Part shown: piece after piece, positions 15,793 to 23,612 of the stretch
How the letters are laid out: each line of letters starts with the position of its first letter
Position numbering within the stretch: the first letter of the stretch is position 1
Source: an uncultured Varibaculum sp.
GTDB lineage: Bacteria; Actinomycetota; Actinomycetes; Actinomycetales; Actinomycetaceae
Assembly: GCF_902489465.1 (NCBI RefSeq)
Contig: NZ_CABTZZ010000008.1
Span: 6,790 to 70,789, forward strand
DNA: 64,000 bases
Direction of reading: 5' to 3'
The notes under the pieces: model-generated
Told to the model about the DNA's origin: nothing
Databases searched by the model: none
What the model saw: only the letters and a program-made list of their open reading frames with translations
Translations under genes and position numbers: made by a program

Positions 15793-18075
15793 TTATTGCC
15801 ACCCGGCTGGTAGCTGCTGGGTATACAGAGTAACTAGGCGACGGGTGGGGCGAGTCATGGCCACAAAAAGATTACCGACGCTTTGGGCAGATATATTGAC
15901 TGGCTCTAGCAAAATTACACTATCGAACTCTAAGCCCTTCGAAGTGACCGCATCTAATACGCAGACTCGATCACTAATCGGATCGTTCCCTACCGGGACG
16001 GGCAGCTGGCTGGCAAGCTGTAAAACCGTAGAATAATCGCGCTGCGCGCAGATCAGGGCAATGCGTCCTCGTCCAGCGCCTAAAACCCTGTCTAAATAGC
16101 TGATCTCGTTGGAAATTGCTTCCTGCACAGCAGAAATATCAAGCTCTGCTACCTGGCGGGTTATTAGCGAGTTCGGATCTTGTCTAACCGCTTGAACCGG
16201 ATAAGGGGAGGGGCGCCCAGCGGCAGTGGTAACCGCCTCCGCTAAATCCATAATTTCTTTCGGGGTACGGTAACAAACCGTTAAATAGGCTTCTTCCTCC
16301 AGAGCATCTCCGGCAGGGCCTAGCAGCTCGCTCCAAGAAGATCCCCCGGCGGAAATCCGCTGGGCTAAGTCACCCACTACGGTAAAAGAACGCGAAGGGC
16401 AGCGCCGCAACAGGCAGCGCCAATCCATCGGGGATAGTTCCTGAGCTTCATCCACCACTACGTGCCCATAGGTCCACGTGCGATCCTTATATGCTTTCTC
16501 CGCTAGAGAGGACTGTTCAATGTTTCCAGCGGCGTTTGTGGCCAGCATCTTAGCGGAGACAATTCCGTCTCCCAGTCCTTGTCCCTCGATCGCGGCTTGC
16601 GCCCGCGATAACTCTCGTTCGCGGGCAGCAGATCGGGAGCGACGAGAAGTAGGAGAGGTAGTATTTGGTACCTCTCCCAGCAGTTCCGCGAGCTCATCGA
16701 GTAACGGCACGTCAGCAGGCGTAAATGGTTCCTGCTTGGGGCGATAAAGTATCTCTTGCTCTTCGGAGCTGAATTCACTGGCAAAACGGGCAAGAAATGC
16801 TGGGTAGGCGTAAATGCGGCGTAATAGATCTTGCGCCGAATAAGGCATCCAGCAAAGGTTGATTGCCCGGCGCACATTAAGGTTGGAACGCAGATCTTCG
16901 CGCACTAGGGCGCGTTCAGAAAGTACGTCGCGACTAGTTTCTATTTCCCCTAAGCCGGCCTCTTGCGCGGCAGCAGTTAATTCTGCTTGCTCCCGGCGGG
17001 TTTCACTATCTAAATACTGGTCAGTTAAAGAATCTAAAACGTGGGCAACGAAGATTTCCCGTGCCTGGTTATGCGGTTTTCCGCTAAGACGGGCGCGGCG
17101 AATCGCCTCTTTTACTATTCGCGGTCGCAAGAGCAGTTTAGTAGCGCCTACTGTTAATGACTGATCAGAATCGGGAACCCGTTGCAGCGATCGTACTGCC
17201 TGCTCAATTAGGTTTACCCAACGTAAATCTCCCTTCAAAGCCGAGACTTTCGGGTGTTCTTTACCCGGGGCTCTAGTTCCCGGCAATAGATTTCCCATGG
17301 TGGTGGAGACCACCCCGGTTTCTCCTAGCGCAGGTAATACCTGCTCGATATAACGTAAAAAAGCGGGTGAGGGGCCTACTATCAGCACCCCGGATTTTTC
17401 TAAGCGTTCGGCCTGTTCATATAGTAAATAGGCCGCGCGGTGCAATGCCACAGCGGTTTTACCAGTGCCCGGTCCGCCCTGGATTACCAGGATCTGAGAA
17501 GTGTTCGCACGGATTATTCGATCCTGCTCACCTTGGATGGTGGCCACAATATCGCCCATATGGCCAGAGCGTTCTGCTTGGAGCGCTGCCAATAGTGCGC
17601 CCTCGCCCTGGAGCTGGATCCCTTCTTTAGCGCTGTGAGATAGATCGAAGGCTTCGTCCTCTAGCGAAATTACCTCCCGGCGATGCAGGCCAATATGGCG
17701 CCGCCTAGCCATTCCCAGAGGGTGGCGGGCAGTCGCTTGGTAAAAGGCAGTGGCGGCGTTGGCTCTCCAATCCATTAACACCTGAGCGTGATCGCTATCT
17801 TGCAGTCCTACCCGCCCGATATAGAAATCTTTCCCAGTCAGAGGAGTCAGTTTTCCAAATACTAAGCGTTCTTCTACCCGTTCCAAGCGGGCGGCTTGGT
17901 CTCCCAAATGAGCTGCCATTACGTCGCGTTCCGAGCGGTTTTGGGGAGAACCGGTGGCGCCAAGTGCCTGAACCTGGCGCTGGCGCTGGCGGTAACGAGT
18001 ACGGGCATCATCTAAAACCTGGTAAATGCGATCTACGGCCTGCTGCTCCGCCGCTAGCTGCTCGGGATCATTCAA
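15793..18075 (-). CDS. helR: UvrD/Rep-superfamily RNA polymerase recycling ATPase, HelD/HelR type
   Basis: A 760-residue superfamily 1 ATPase. The N-terminal coiled arm (about residues 1-75, rich in Arg/Glu/Gln) inserts into the RNA polymerase secondary channel in HelD proteins; the ATPase core has Walker A GGPGTGKTA near residue 200, the motif HVVVDEAQELSPMDW (motif II), VVGDLAQRIS (motif III) and a C-terminal VTSKGLEFDSVI and FVAMTRPTRRL. HelD releases stalled RNA polymerase from DNA; the actinobacterial HelR subgroup also gives rifamycin tolerance. A TAGAAT -10 is present on the minus strand (complement of 18111-18116). The split from plain HelD to HelR is made on length and actinobacterial context, so the symbol is tentative. 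Confidence 0.88.
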   Translation of the reverse strand: MNDPEQLAAEQQAVDRIYQVLDDARTRYRQRQRQVQALGATGSPQNRSERDVMAAHLGDQAARLERVEERLVFGKLTPLTGKDFYIGRVGLQDSDHAQVLMDWRANAATAFYQATARHPLGMARRRHIGLHRREVISLEDEAFDLSHSAKEGIQLQGEGALLAALQAERSGHMGDIVATIQGEQDRIIRANTSQILVIQGGPGTGKTAVALHRAAYLLYEQAERLEKSGVLIVGPSPAFLRYIEQVLPALGETGVVSTTMGNLLPGTRAPGKEHPKVSALKGDLRWVNLIEQAVRSLQRVPDSDQSLTVGATKLLLRPRIVKEAIRRARLSGKPHNQAREIFVAHVLDSLTDQYLDSETRREQAELTAAAQEAGLGEIETSRDVLSERALVREDLRSNLNVRRAINLCWMPYSAQDLLRRIYAYPAFLARFASEFSSEEQEILYRPKQEPFTPADVPLLDELAELLGEVPNTTSPTSRRSRSAARERELSRAQAAIEGQGLGDGIVSAKMLATNAAGNIEQSSLAEKAYKDRTWTYGHVVVDEAQELSPMDWRCLLRRCPSRSFTVVGDLAQRISAGGSSWSELLGPAGDALEEEAYLTVCYRTPKEIMDLAEAVTTAAGRPSPYPVQAVRQDPNSLITRQVAELDISAVQEAISNEISYLDRVLGAGRGRIALICAQRDYSTVLQLASQLPVPVGNDPISDRVCVLDAVTSKGLEFDSVILLEPVNISAQSVGNLFVAMTRPTRRLVTLYTQQLPAGWQ

Positions 18076-18205
18076 GAAGAGCCCCTTCCCTTAAGAAAAA
18101 GTAGGCGTCTATTCTACCCGCTATCGCTAAAACCGCATAGCTCGGGCGAGGGGCGATGCGCGCGCGGCGCTGGCCGGGTAGGCTGGACTAAAGAATGGAG
18201 GGTAG

Positions 18206-19543
18206 ATGACAGATAGTGCCCGTTTTATAATTCCCGGTCCTGCCTACGAGGATACCCAGGCAGAGGTGCTGCTCTACGCCTTTTCGGGGGCGATTGATTC
18301 CGGTGATATTGGCGGAATGATTATCGAGCAGCTCTTGCATGCCCTTCCGCATGAAGAAGTTGCGCGTTTTTCCCTAGAGACGGTACTGGATTACCGGGCG
18401 CGACGTCCTCGAATAACCATTGAAAACTGGATGATGACCGATATGCGTTACCCCAGTTGCACCCTGGAGCGGATTACTGATTATTCCGGACGCCAAATAC
18501 TGTTGCTGCGCGGACTAGAACCCGACATTAACTGGGAAGATTTTTCCCTGGCAATTTTCGAGGTTTGTCAAAAGATGGGGGTAAAACAGGCAGTTGATCT
18601 GATGGGGATAGCTGCCAATATTCCCCACACCCGGATCCCCTTCATTAACCAGACTTCTCCCAATCCGGATATTTTGCCTCCGCAAACTGAGATGCCGGGT
18701 ACTTTCATTATCACTGCCTCTTTTGGGCAGTACCTGCAGATGCTATTCCAAATGATTTCCGTGCAGGCACGAGGAATCGTAGTGGGGGTTCCTTATTACT
18801 TGGCAGACGGACAGTATCCGCCGGGGGCAGTTAGCGCGATTCAATATCTTTCTGAGACTCTCAATCTGGATTTGCCGATGGGAGATTTGGAAGCAGCCAG
18901 CACCCAAATGATCAAAGAGATCAGTGCGCAGCTCGAGGAAAATCCCGAAGCTAAGGAACTGATTGAAAAAATGGAGCAGCACTATGACGAGGCGCTAACC
19001 CAACCCTGGGGAGAGCTGCATCCGAAGTCTTTAGCCGAGTCAGTGGATTCCCGGTCGGGAGAGGCAATTGCAGAACGCATTGAAAAGTTCTTGGCGCAAG
19101 TAAATCCTCAAGACGCTCCCGAAGAAGCCGCGGAGGGACTCCTTGCGGGAAGGGATGATTTGCTGGCGCACCTGGCACGAAAAGTTGCCTCCCGCCAGCT
19201 GGGAAATACCAATATTCAGCCTCCGGAACAGGTATTTAAAGCCGTTGGGAGCCGATCAGGACAGTACGTGTCCCATATGAAGGAACCTGATCGTAGCAAA
19301 GAAGGGGAAGTTAACCCCTCCAAAGCCGCAGCTATTGGCCAGGCGGCTGCACCAGGTAGCGCTCCGCAGGGTAGGCATTTTCCGCCGCGCCGCTCCCATC
19401 TGCGGCCTAAACAGGCAGAAAGAAATTCCAGGGGCTCCGGTTCAGCTACCCCAGCTCCGCCGCCTCCTCCCCGTAGTCAGGGAGAATCTCTAACAGATCA
19501 GCAGCGCAGATTAGAAGATAACGGGGATAGCGGAAAGAACTGA
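18206..19543 (+). CDS. PAC2-family protein (proteasome-assembly-chaperone fold)
   Basis: A 445-residue protein. Residues 1-280 have the PAC2 fold pattern: VLLYAFSGAIDSGDIGGMIIEQLL, ILLLRGLEPDINWEDF, the GIAANIPHTRIP segment and IVVGVPYYLADGQYPPGAV. The remaining ~165 residues are polar, with a low-complexity Pro/Arg/Gly-rich tail after about residue 385 that is probably disordered. PAC2 proteins of Actinobacteria are widespread but their job is not settled. A GGAGGG ribosome site precedes the ATG by 3-4 nt, and a TAGGCT -10 (18179-18184) lies 21 nt upstream. It is followed after 3 bp by dinB, so the two form an operon. Confidence 0.85.
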   Translation: MTDSARFIIPGPAYEDTQAEVLLYAFSGAIDSGDIGGMIIEQLLHALPHEEVARFSLETVLDYRARRPRITIENWMMTDMRYPSCTLERITDYSGRQILLLRGLEPDINWEDFSLAIFEVCQKMGVKQAVDLMGIAANIPHTRIPFINQTSPNPDILPPQTEMPGTFIITASFGQYLQMLFQMISVQARGIVVGVPYYLADGQYPPGAVSAIQYLSETLNLDLPMGDLEAASTQMIKEISAQLEENPEAKELIEKMEQHYDEALTQPWGELHPKSLAESVDSRSGEAIAERIEKFLAQVNPQDAPEEAAEGLLAGRDDLLAHLARKVASRQLGNTNIQPPEQVFKAVGSRSGQYVSHMKEPDRSKEGEVNPSKAAAIGQAAAPGSAPQGRHFPPRRSHLRPKQAERNSRGSGSATPAPPPPPRSQGESLTDQQRRLEDNGDSGKN

Positions 19544-19546
19544 CCG

Positions 19547-20800
19547 GTGAGTAAAGCTCCACAGTCTGCCGCCGCCAAAAAAGATTGGGGCACCGATGAT
19601 AGCGGAACCAATATTCTGCATGTCGACATGGATGCTTTTTTCGTGGAGGCCGAGATTCTGCGCAATCCTACCTTACGGGGCAAACCGGTAATCGTAGGAG
19701 GCAAAAGCAATCGCGGAGTGGTTTCTTCGGCTTCCTATGAAGCCAGGGCGCACGGTGTACATGCGGCGATGCCAGTTTCTCAGGCCAAGCGACTGTGTCC
19801 CCAAGCGATAGTGGTCGCCTCCGGGCATGGATACTATTCGCAGCTGTCTAAGAAAGTCATGAGAATTCTGGGGGAAATCACCCCGGTAATGGAACAAATA
19901 TCGATTGACGAGGCTTTCTTAGAGGTCTCTGGAGCGCGCCGGAGACTAGGAACCCCTTTAGAGATAGCTCACCTGCTGCGTAAACGGATCCGGGAAGAAC
20001 TTTTTTTACCGGCCTCGGTAGGAATCGGGGGCAATAAATTAGTTGCAAAAATTGCCTCTGCCCATGCCAAACCAGATGGGGTGCTACTGGTACCTGCGGA
20101 CAAAACTAAGGATTTTTTGCAGATTTTGCCGGTGGGCGCCATCCCGGGGATCGGAGCTGCAGCAGGCGCCAAACTTGAGCGAAAAGGAATCGAAACCGTG
20201 GGGCAACTGACCACTTTAAGTATTTCCCAATTGAATTCCCTATTTGGGAAAGCCTTAGGAGTGCGTCTTTACCAGCTATGTCGGGGGCAAGATTCGCGCC
20301 GAGTAGATGCAGGCAGCAAAGAAAAATCCATCGGAACCGAGATTACTTTCGCGCTCGACGTCCATTCGCGAGAAACTATTGCGGCAACTTTACTGGATCA
20401 AGCGCACCAATGCGCGGCACGGCTACGCGCCAATGATCTTTTAGCCGGCAATGTCACCATTAAAATACGAGCCGCCGATTTTCGTACCTGGACTCGTTCC
20501 CACACTCTGCGCCAGCCCACCGATGTTGCGCGCGAGATTGCGCGTCAAGCCTTGGACTTATTCGCGAAAGAGCATGTGCCAAAGGGAGGAATCCGTCTGG
20601 TAGGAGTCACTACCAAAGAACTAATCTCTGCCACTTCGGGGGTGCAGCTGGCGTGGGGGAGTGATACTCGCGGACGCGCCACGGAAATAGCGATGGATAG
20701 GATTCACCAGAAATTTGGTGCTTCTTCCCTGCGTCCGGCTACGCTAGTTACGCCCGAGAAGAACTCGAGGGCGTCAAGTTATGAAACTGAGTCTGACTGA
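19547..20800 (+). CDS. dinB: DNA polymerase IV (Y-family, DinB)
   Basis: A 417-residue error-prone translesion polymerase. Catalytic motifs are present: ILHVDMDAFFVEAE (first metal Asp, about residues 26-39) and SIDEAFLEVSG (Asp-Glu pair, about residues 118-128). The palm/fingers, the thumb helix-hairpin-helix (IPGIGAAAGAKLERKG) and little-finger domain (about 235-350) follow in order. It starts with GTG 3 bp after the PAC2 gene. No SOS box lies upstream, so damage control of this gene, if any, is not by LexA at this site. A clear C-terminal beta-clamp motif is not obvious. Confidence 0.95.
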   Translation: MSKAPQSAAAKKDWGTDDSGTNILHVDMDAFFVEAEILRNPTLRGKPVIVGGKSNRGVVSSASYEARAHGVHAAMPVSQAKRLCPQAIVVASGHGYYSQLSKKVMRILGEITPVMEQISIDEAFLEVSGARRRLGTPLEIAHLLRKRIREELFLPASVGIGGNKLVAKIASAHAKPDGVLLVPADKTKDFLQILPVGAIPGIGAAAGAKLERKGIETVGQLTTLSISQLNSLFGKALGVRLYQLCRGQDSRRVDAGSKEKSIGTEITFALDVHSRETIAATLLDQAHQCAARLRANDLLAGNVTIKIRAADFRTWTRSHTLRQPTDVAREIARQALDLFAKEHVPKGGIRLVGVTTKELISATSGVQLAWGSDTRGRATEIAMDRIHQKFGASSLRPATLVTPEKNSRASSYETESD

Positions 20801-20856
20801 ACTAGGTTTTTGTTTTATGCTGGAAGAAGCATTGACGCGGAAAGGAGAGAACTAAC

Positions 20857-21279
20857 GTGGGACTATCTGAAAAAGAAAAACAGATTCTCGCAGATATGGA
20901 ACGCCAATTCTCTGATGTCCGCGTGGCTGAAGCTCCGACTGCTAAAAGCGCTGGGGCAGAAAAGTCGCAAAAATTGAACTTTTCTCCCAAGCTGGTCGCT
21001 ACCATGACGCTCCTAGTCCTGCTGGGGATTGCGCTGCTGATCGTGGGGATATCGGTATGGACAATCTCTAAGTTTTTAGCGATAGCCGTAGCGGTCGCCG
21101 GGTTTATAGTGGTACTTTTTGCAGTGACTTTACCGATGAATTCACGGTTTTCAAGCTTCGGAGTAAATCCCAACAAAACTGCAACTAGTAACCGGTCTGC
21201 GGCAAATAGGGCGGGCTCGAAGCGCTCGTTTAAGCAGCGTCAGGAAGATAAATGGGATCGCCGCAACGGCGAGCGTTAA
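20857..21279 (+). CDS. DUF3040 two-helix membrane protein
   Basis: A 140-residue protein beginning MGLSEKEKQILADMERQF, the DUF3040 signature. Two adjacent hydrophobic helices occupy about residues 46-90 (VATMTLLVLLGIALLIVG and FLAIAVAVAGFIVVLFA). The C-terminal 40 residues are basic and polar (ends QEDKWDRRNGER). Proteins of this family very often lie directly upstream of mraZ in Actinobacteria; no function has been assigned. The GTG start at 20857 has AAGGAGAG about 8 nt upstream. Confidence 0.88.
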   Translation: MGLSEKEKQILADMERQFSDVRVAEAPTAKSAGAEKSQKLNFSPKLVATMTLLVLLGIALLIVGISVWTISKFLAIAVAVAGFIVVLFAVTLPMNSRFSSFGVNPNKTATSNRSAANRAGSKRSFKQRQEDKWDRRNGER

Positions 21280-21587
21280 CTAGCTAAGTTTCCATTCGTA
21301 TAGGTTAAGCTTTCATTCATATTAAATCTCGCAATTATGTTGCTCAAAAACATCTGAGACGCTTATTGATGTTTTTGCGCCCCTTTGGGCAGTGGAAGGT
21401 CGCCGCCCTTGCAGCGATCGGTAGGTTTTTACTCTTTTCCGGTTTTTAAGGATCAGCTCTCGTAATTCCGGTTACGAATAAGCAGAATCAGATTTTTCAC
21501 TCCACTTTGATTGGAATTAATCCACGCAGGTAAAACTAGTAATTTCCGCAATTGTATTTCTAGAAACCCCAATATTACGCGCCAAAG
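21280..21587. other. 308-bp non-coding leader region upstream of mraZ
   Basis: No ORF with family resemblance is seen. It contains a 10-bp inverted repeat (21345-21377), a small GCCC/GGGC hairpin (about 21378-21390), two copies of TTCCGGTT (21437-21444 and 21466-21473; the second sits in the palindrome CGTAA-N6-TTACG), and CTCCACTTT (21500-21508), an inverted copy of the AAAGTGGAG unit found in the MraZ repeats. A dcw promoter is expected here; TTGTAT (21552) with TATTAC (21573) is a weak candidate with a short spacer. Confidence 0.5.
21345..21377 (+). terminator. Possible terminator after DUF3040 gene
   Basis: CAAAAACATC (21345-21354) and GATGTTTTTG (21368-21377) form a perfect 10-bp stem over a 13-nt loop. 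The 3' arm itself is T-rich but no separate T-run follows, so termination in either direction is possible but not certain. Confidence 0.5.
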
Positions 21588-21622
21588 TGGAGAAAAATGG
21601 GGTAAAGTGGAGCTATCTGGTT
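21588..21622 (+). promoter_or_regulatory. MraZ operator: direct TGG(A/G)G repeats at 10-nt spacing
   Basis: TGGAG at 21588, TGGGG at 21598 and TGGAG at 21608 are spaced exactly 10 nt apart; a fourth, imperfect TGGTT at 21618 keeps the register. MraZ proteins bind TGGGN direct repeats with this spacing (E. coli) or AAAGTG-type repeats (mollicutes), and each unit here reads AAAGTGGAG or AAAATGGGG. The array ends just before the AAAGGAGGT ribosome site of mraZ, so bound MraZ would repress its own operon. Confidence 0.85.
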
Positions 21623-21640
21623 GGAAAGGAGGTGGCGCCC

Positions 21641-22072
21641 ATGTTTTTAGGTTCCTATGAACCCAAAATGGACGATAAAGGACGCTTGATTCTTCCAGCC
21701 AAATTCCGGGATCAACTGGCGGGTGGATTAGTAATCACTCGAGGTCAAGATCGTTGTCTCTATGTTTTTCCTGCAGCCGAGTTTGAACGGATGTACCAGG
21801 AACTACGCCGGGCTCCACTTTCCTCCCGTCAAGGTCGCGACTACGTCCGAGTCATGCTTTCCGGTGCTTCTGATGAAATCCCGGATAAACAAGGTCGGAT
21901 CGTGATTCCACCCCAACTTCGCGCCTATGCAGATCTCGGTAAGCAGCTCGCGGTAATCGGCGCCGGATCCCGAGTGGAGATCTGGAACGGCCAGGCTTGG
22001 AACCAATATTTAACCGAGCAGGAAGAAGCCTTCGCTCAAACCGGAGAGGAAGTGATTCCCGGAATGTTCTAG
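21641..22072 (+). CDS. mraZ: Transcriptional regulator MraZ
   Basis: A 143-residue ring-forming DNA-binding protein with two tandem AbrB-like half domains: MFLGSYEPKMDDKGRLILPAKFR (about residues 1-23, shown only for identification of the first half) and a second copy around residues 80-95 (DEIPDKQGRIVIPPQ). It represses the division and cell-wall operon that it heads. The ATG at 21641 follows a near-perfect AAAGGAGGT by 7 nt and is clearly better than an in-frame start at 21587 that would lie inside the operator repeats. Confidence 0.96.
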   Translation: MFLGSYEPKMDDKGRLILPAKFRDQLAGGLVITRGQDRCLYVFPAAEFERMYQELRRAPLSSRQGRDYVRVMLSGASDEIPDKQGRIVIPPQLRAYADLGKQLAVIGAGSRVEIWNGQAWNQYLTEQEEAFAQTGEEVIPGMF

Positions 22073-22192
22073 CTTGGAGAGCCTGGCCTCTTCCCGAATG
22101 CTCTGATGCCTCTTCCCCGGTAGCAGATCGTCGGGGAGAGCCCTGGTTTTCCACAAAATTCTCCCACCTGTCCCAACTTCCAAAAGGAAACC

Positions 22193-23188
22193 ATGTTCCC
22201 AAACACTGTTTTTACTCATCAGCCGGTGCTAGCTGCACGCTGCATCGAGCTTTTGGGGCAGGGGATTGAGCAAGCCGGAAAACAAGGACGCGCCCTGGTA
22301 ATCGATGGCACTTTGGGGCTAGGAGGACATAGCGAGCTTATTTTGCAGACCTACCCCGAGGTGCATTTGATCGGCATTGACCGGGACAAACAGGCGCTCG
22401 CGAAAGCCAGTAGGCGTCTGGGTGAATACTCTTCTCGGTTTAGGGCGATACATGCAACCTACGATGCGATTGGGCAAGTGGCGGCGGCATATCATGACGA
22501 GGATTATCCCTTAAGTGGCATATTGATGGATCTGGGAGTTTCTTCCCTACAGCTCGATGACGCAGCGCGTGGTTTTAGCTATGCCCGCGATACCGATCTA
22601 GATATGCGCATGGATCAAAGTGGCGGTAAAACTGCGGCAGACTTGTTGAAAGAACTTTCTGCCAGCGAGCTTACAAAAATATTGCGGGAGGCAGGAGAAG
22701 AGAAGTTCGCTTCTCGCATTGCCCGGAAAATAGTAAAAACCCGAGAGAAAACTCCGCTTACTTCCTCTGCGCAGTTAGTAGAGATCGTGCGGGACGCCAT
22801 CCCCGCTCCGGCGCGTCGGGCCGGGGGTAACCCTGCCAAGAGAACCTTCCAGGCATTACGGATAGCAGTAAATCAAGAGTTAAGCATCCTCAAACGAGCG
22901 ATCCCTGCCGCCCTGGAAAGTCTGGCACCTGGTGGAGTGATGGTGGTGGAAGCTTACCAATCCCTAGAAGACCGGATAGTTAAACAGGCATTTTCGCAGG
23001 TATCGACCTCGACGAATCTAGAGGGGATCCCTATAGATGAGCCAAAAGCTTTCCAGTTGCTCATCAATGGAGCCGAAAAGGCCGGAGAAACCGAAATATC
23101 CAATAATCCTCGTGCCGCATCGGTGCGGTTACGGGCGATTACCAAGTTAAGTGAGCCCGCAGAAAGGATCCGGGAATACCATGTCTAA
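22193..23188 (+). CDS. rsmH: 16S rRNA m4C1402 methyltransferase
   Basis: A 331-residue SAM-dependent enzyme (MraW) that N4-methylates C1402 in the ribosomal P site. The N-terminal HQPVLAARCIELL, the SAM motif VIDGTLGLGGHSELIL, the LGVSSLQLDDAARGFSY segment and the C-terminal NPRAASVRLRAI are family hallmarks. AAAGGA lies 5 nt before the ATG. It follows mraZ after 120 bp without a recognisable element in that gap. Its last 8 bp overlap the start of ftsL. Confidence 0.96.
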   Translation: MFPNTVFTHQPVLAARCIELLGQGIEQAGKQGRALVIDGTLGLGGHSELILQTYPEVHLIGIDRDKQALAKASRRLGEYSSRFRAIHATYDAIGQVAAAYHDEDYPLSGILMDLGVSSLQLDDAARGFSYARDTDLDMRMDQSGGKTAADLLKELSASELTKILREAGEEKFASRIARKIVKTREKTPLTSSAQLVEIVRDAIPAPARRAGGNPAKRTFQALRIAVNQELSILKRAIPAALESLAPGGVMVVEAYQSLEDRIVKQAFSQVSTSTNLEGIPIDEPKAFQLLINGAEKAGETEISNNPRAASVRLRAITKLSEPAERIREYHV

Positions 23189-23603
23189 TTCCGCCGCCCT
23201 CAGACAGACATCGCCCACTCGGCGTCGGCCGGTTCGCGCCGGAAATGCGGCTCGCTTACGAGTTGTGGGCGACGAGCAGACACTTAAAAAACGCTCTCCC
23301 CTGATGGCGAAAATTGTGGCTGCTGCTCTACTTTTAGTCGCCCTGATTGTTTCCCCGATGCTGATCAATACCCAATTGGCGGTAATTTCTTACCAGATTC
23401 ATGACGACCAGGTGGAATTAGCGCAAGTACAAGAAGATAACCAACGGGTGCAGTCCCAGGTCAATTTAAAGTCTAGTCCCGAGAAAGTACGTAAAGCTGC
23501 CCTGGATGCCGGGTATGTCCCGGCAGGAGAGACCGGATACGTTACCCTAAAAACAAGCAAGATCGAAGGGGGAACTCCTCCAGTTCCGGTAGCTAAGGAA
23601 TAA
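23181..23603 (+). CDS. ftsL: FtsL-like septum-formation protein
   Basis: A 140-residue bitopic membrane protein of the divisome. A basic cytoplasmic N-terminus (about 40 residues) precedes one membrane helix (MAKIVAAALLLVALIVSPMLI, about residues 45-65, one residue over the length to quote being avoided) and then a short coiled-coil (HDDQVELAQVQEDNQRVQSQ) with heptad Leu/Val spacing. This is the architecture of FtsL, which with FtsB and FtsQ activates FtsW-FtsI. Sequence identity is low in this family, so the call leans on topology and on position between rsmH and ftsI. The ATG at 23181 overlaps the rsmH stop. Confidence 0.8.
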   Translation: MSNSAALRQTSPTRRRPVRAGNAARLRVVGDEQTLKKRSPLMAKIVAAALLLVALIVSPMLINTQLAVISYQIHDDQVELAQVQEDNQRVQSQVNLKSSPEKVRKAALDAGYVPAGETGYVTLKTSKIEGGTPPVPVAKE

Positions 23604-23612
23604 TAGGCGTCT

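Noticed and set aside
21587..21640. Longer MraZ starting at 21587.
   Set aside because: The added 18 residues have no similarity to MraZ and come from the operator repeats; ATG 21641 follows a near-perfect Shine-Dalgarno.
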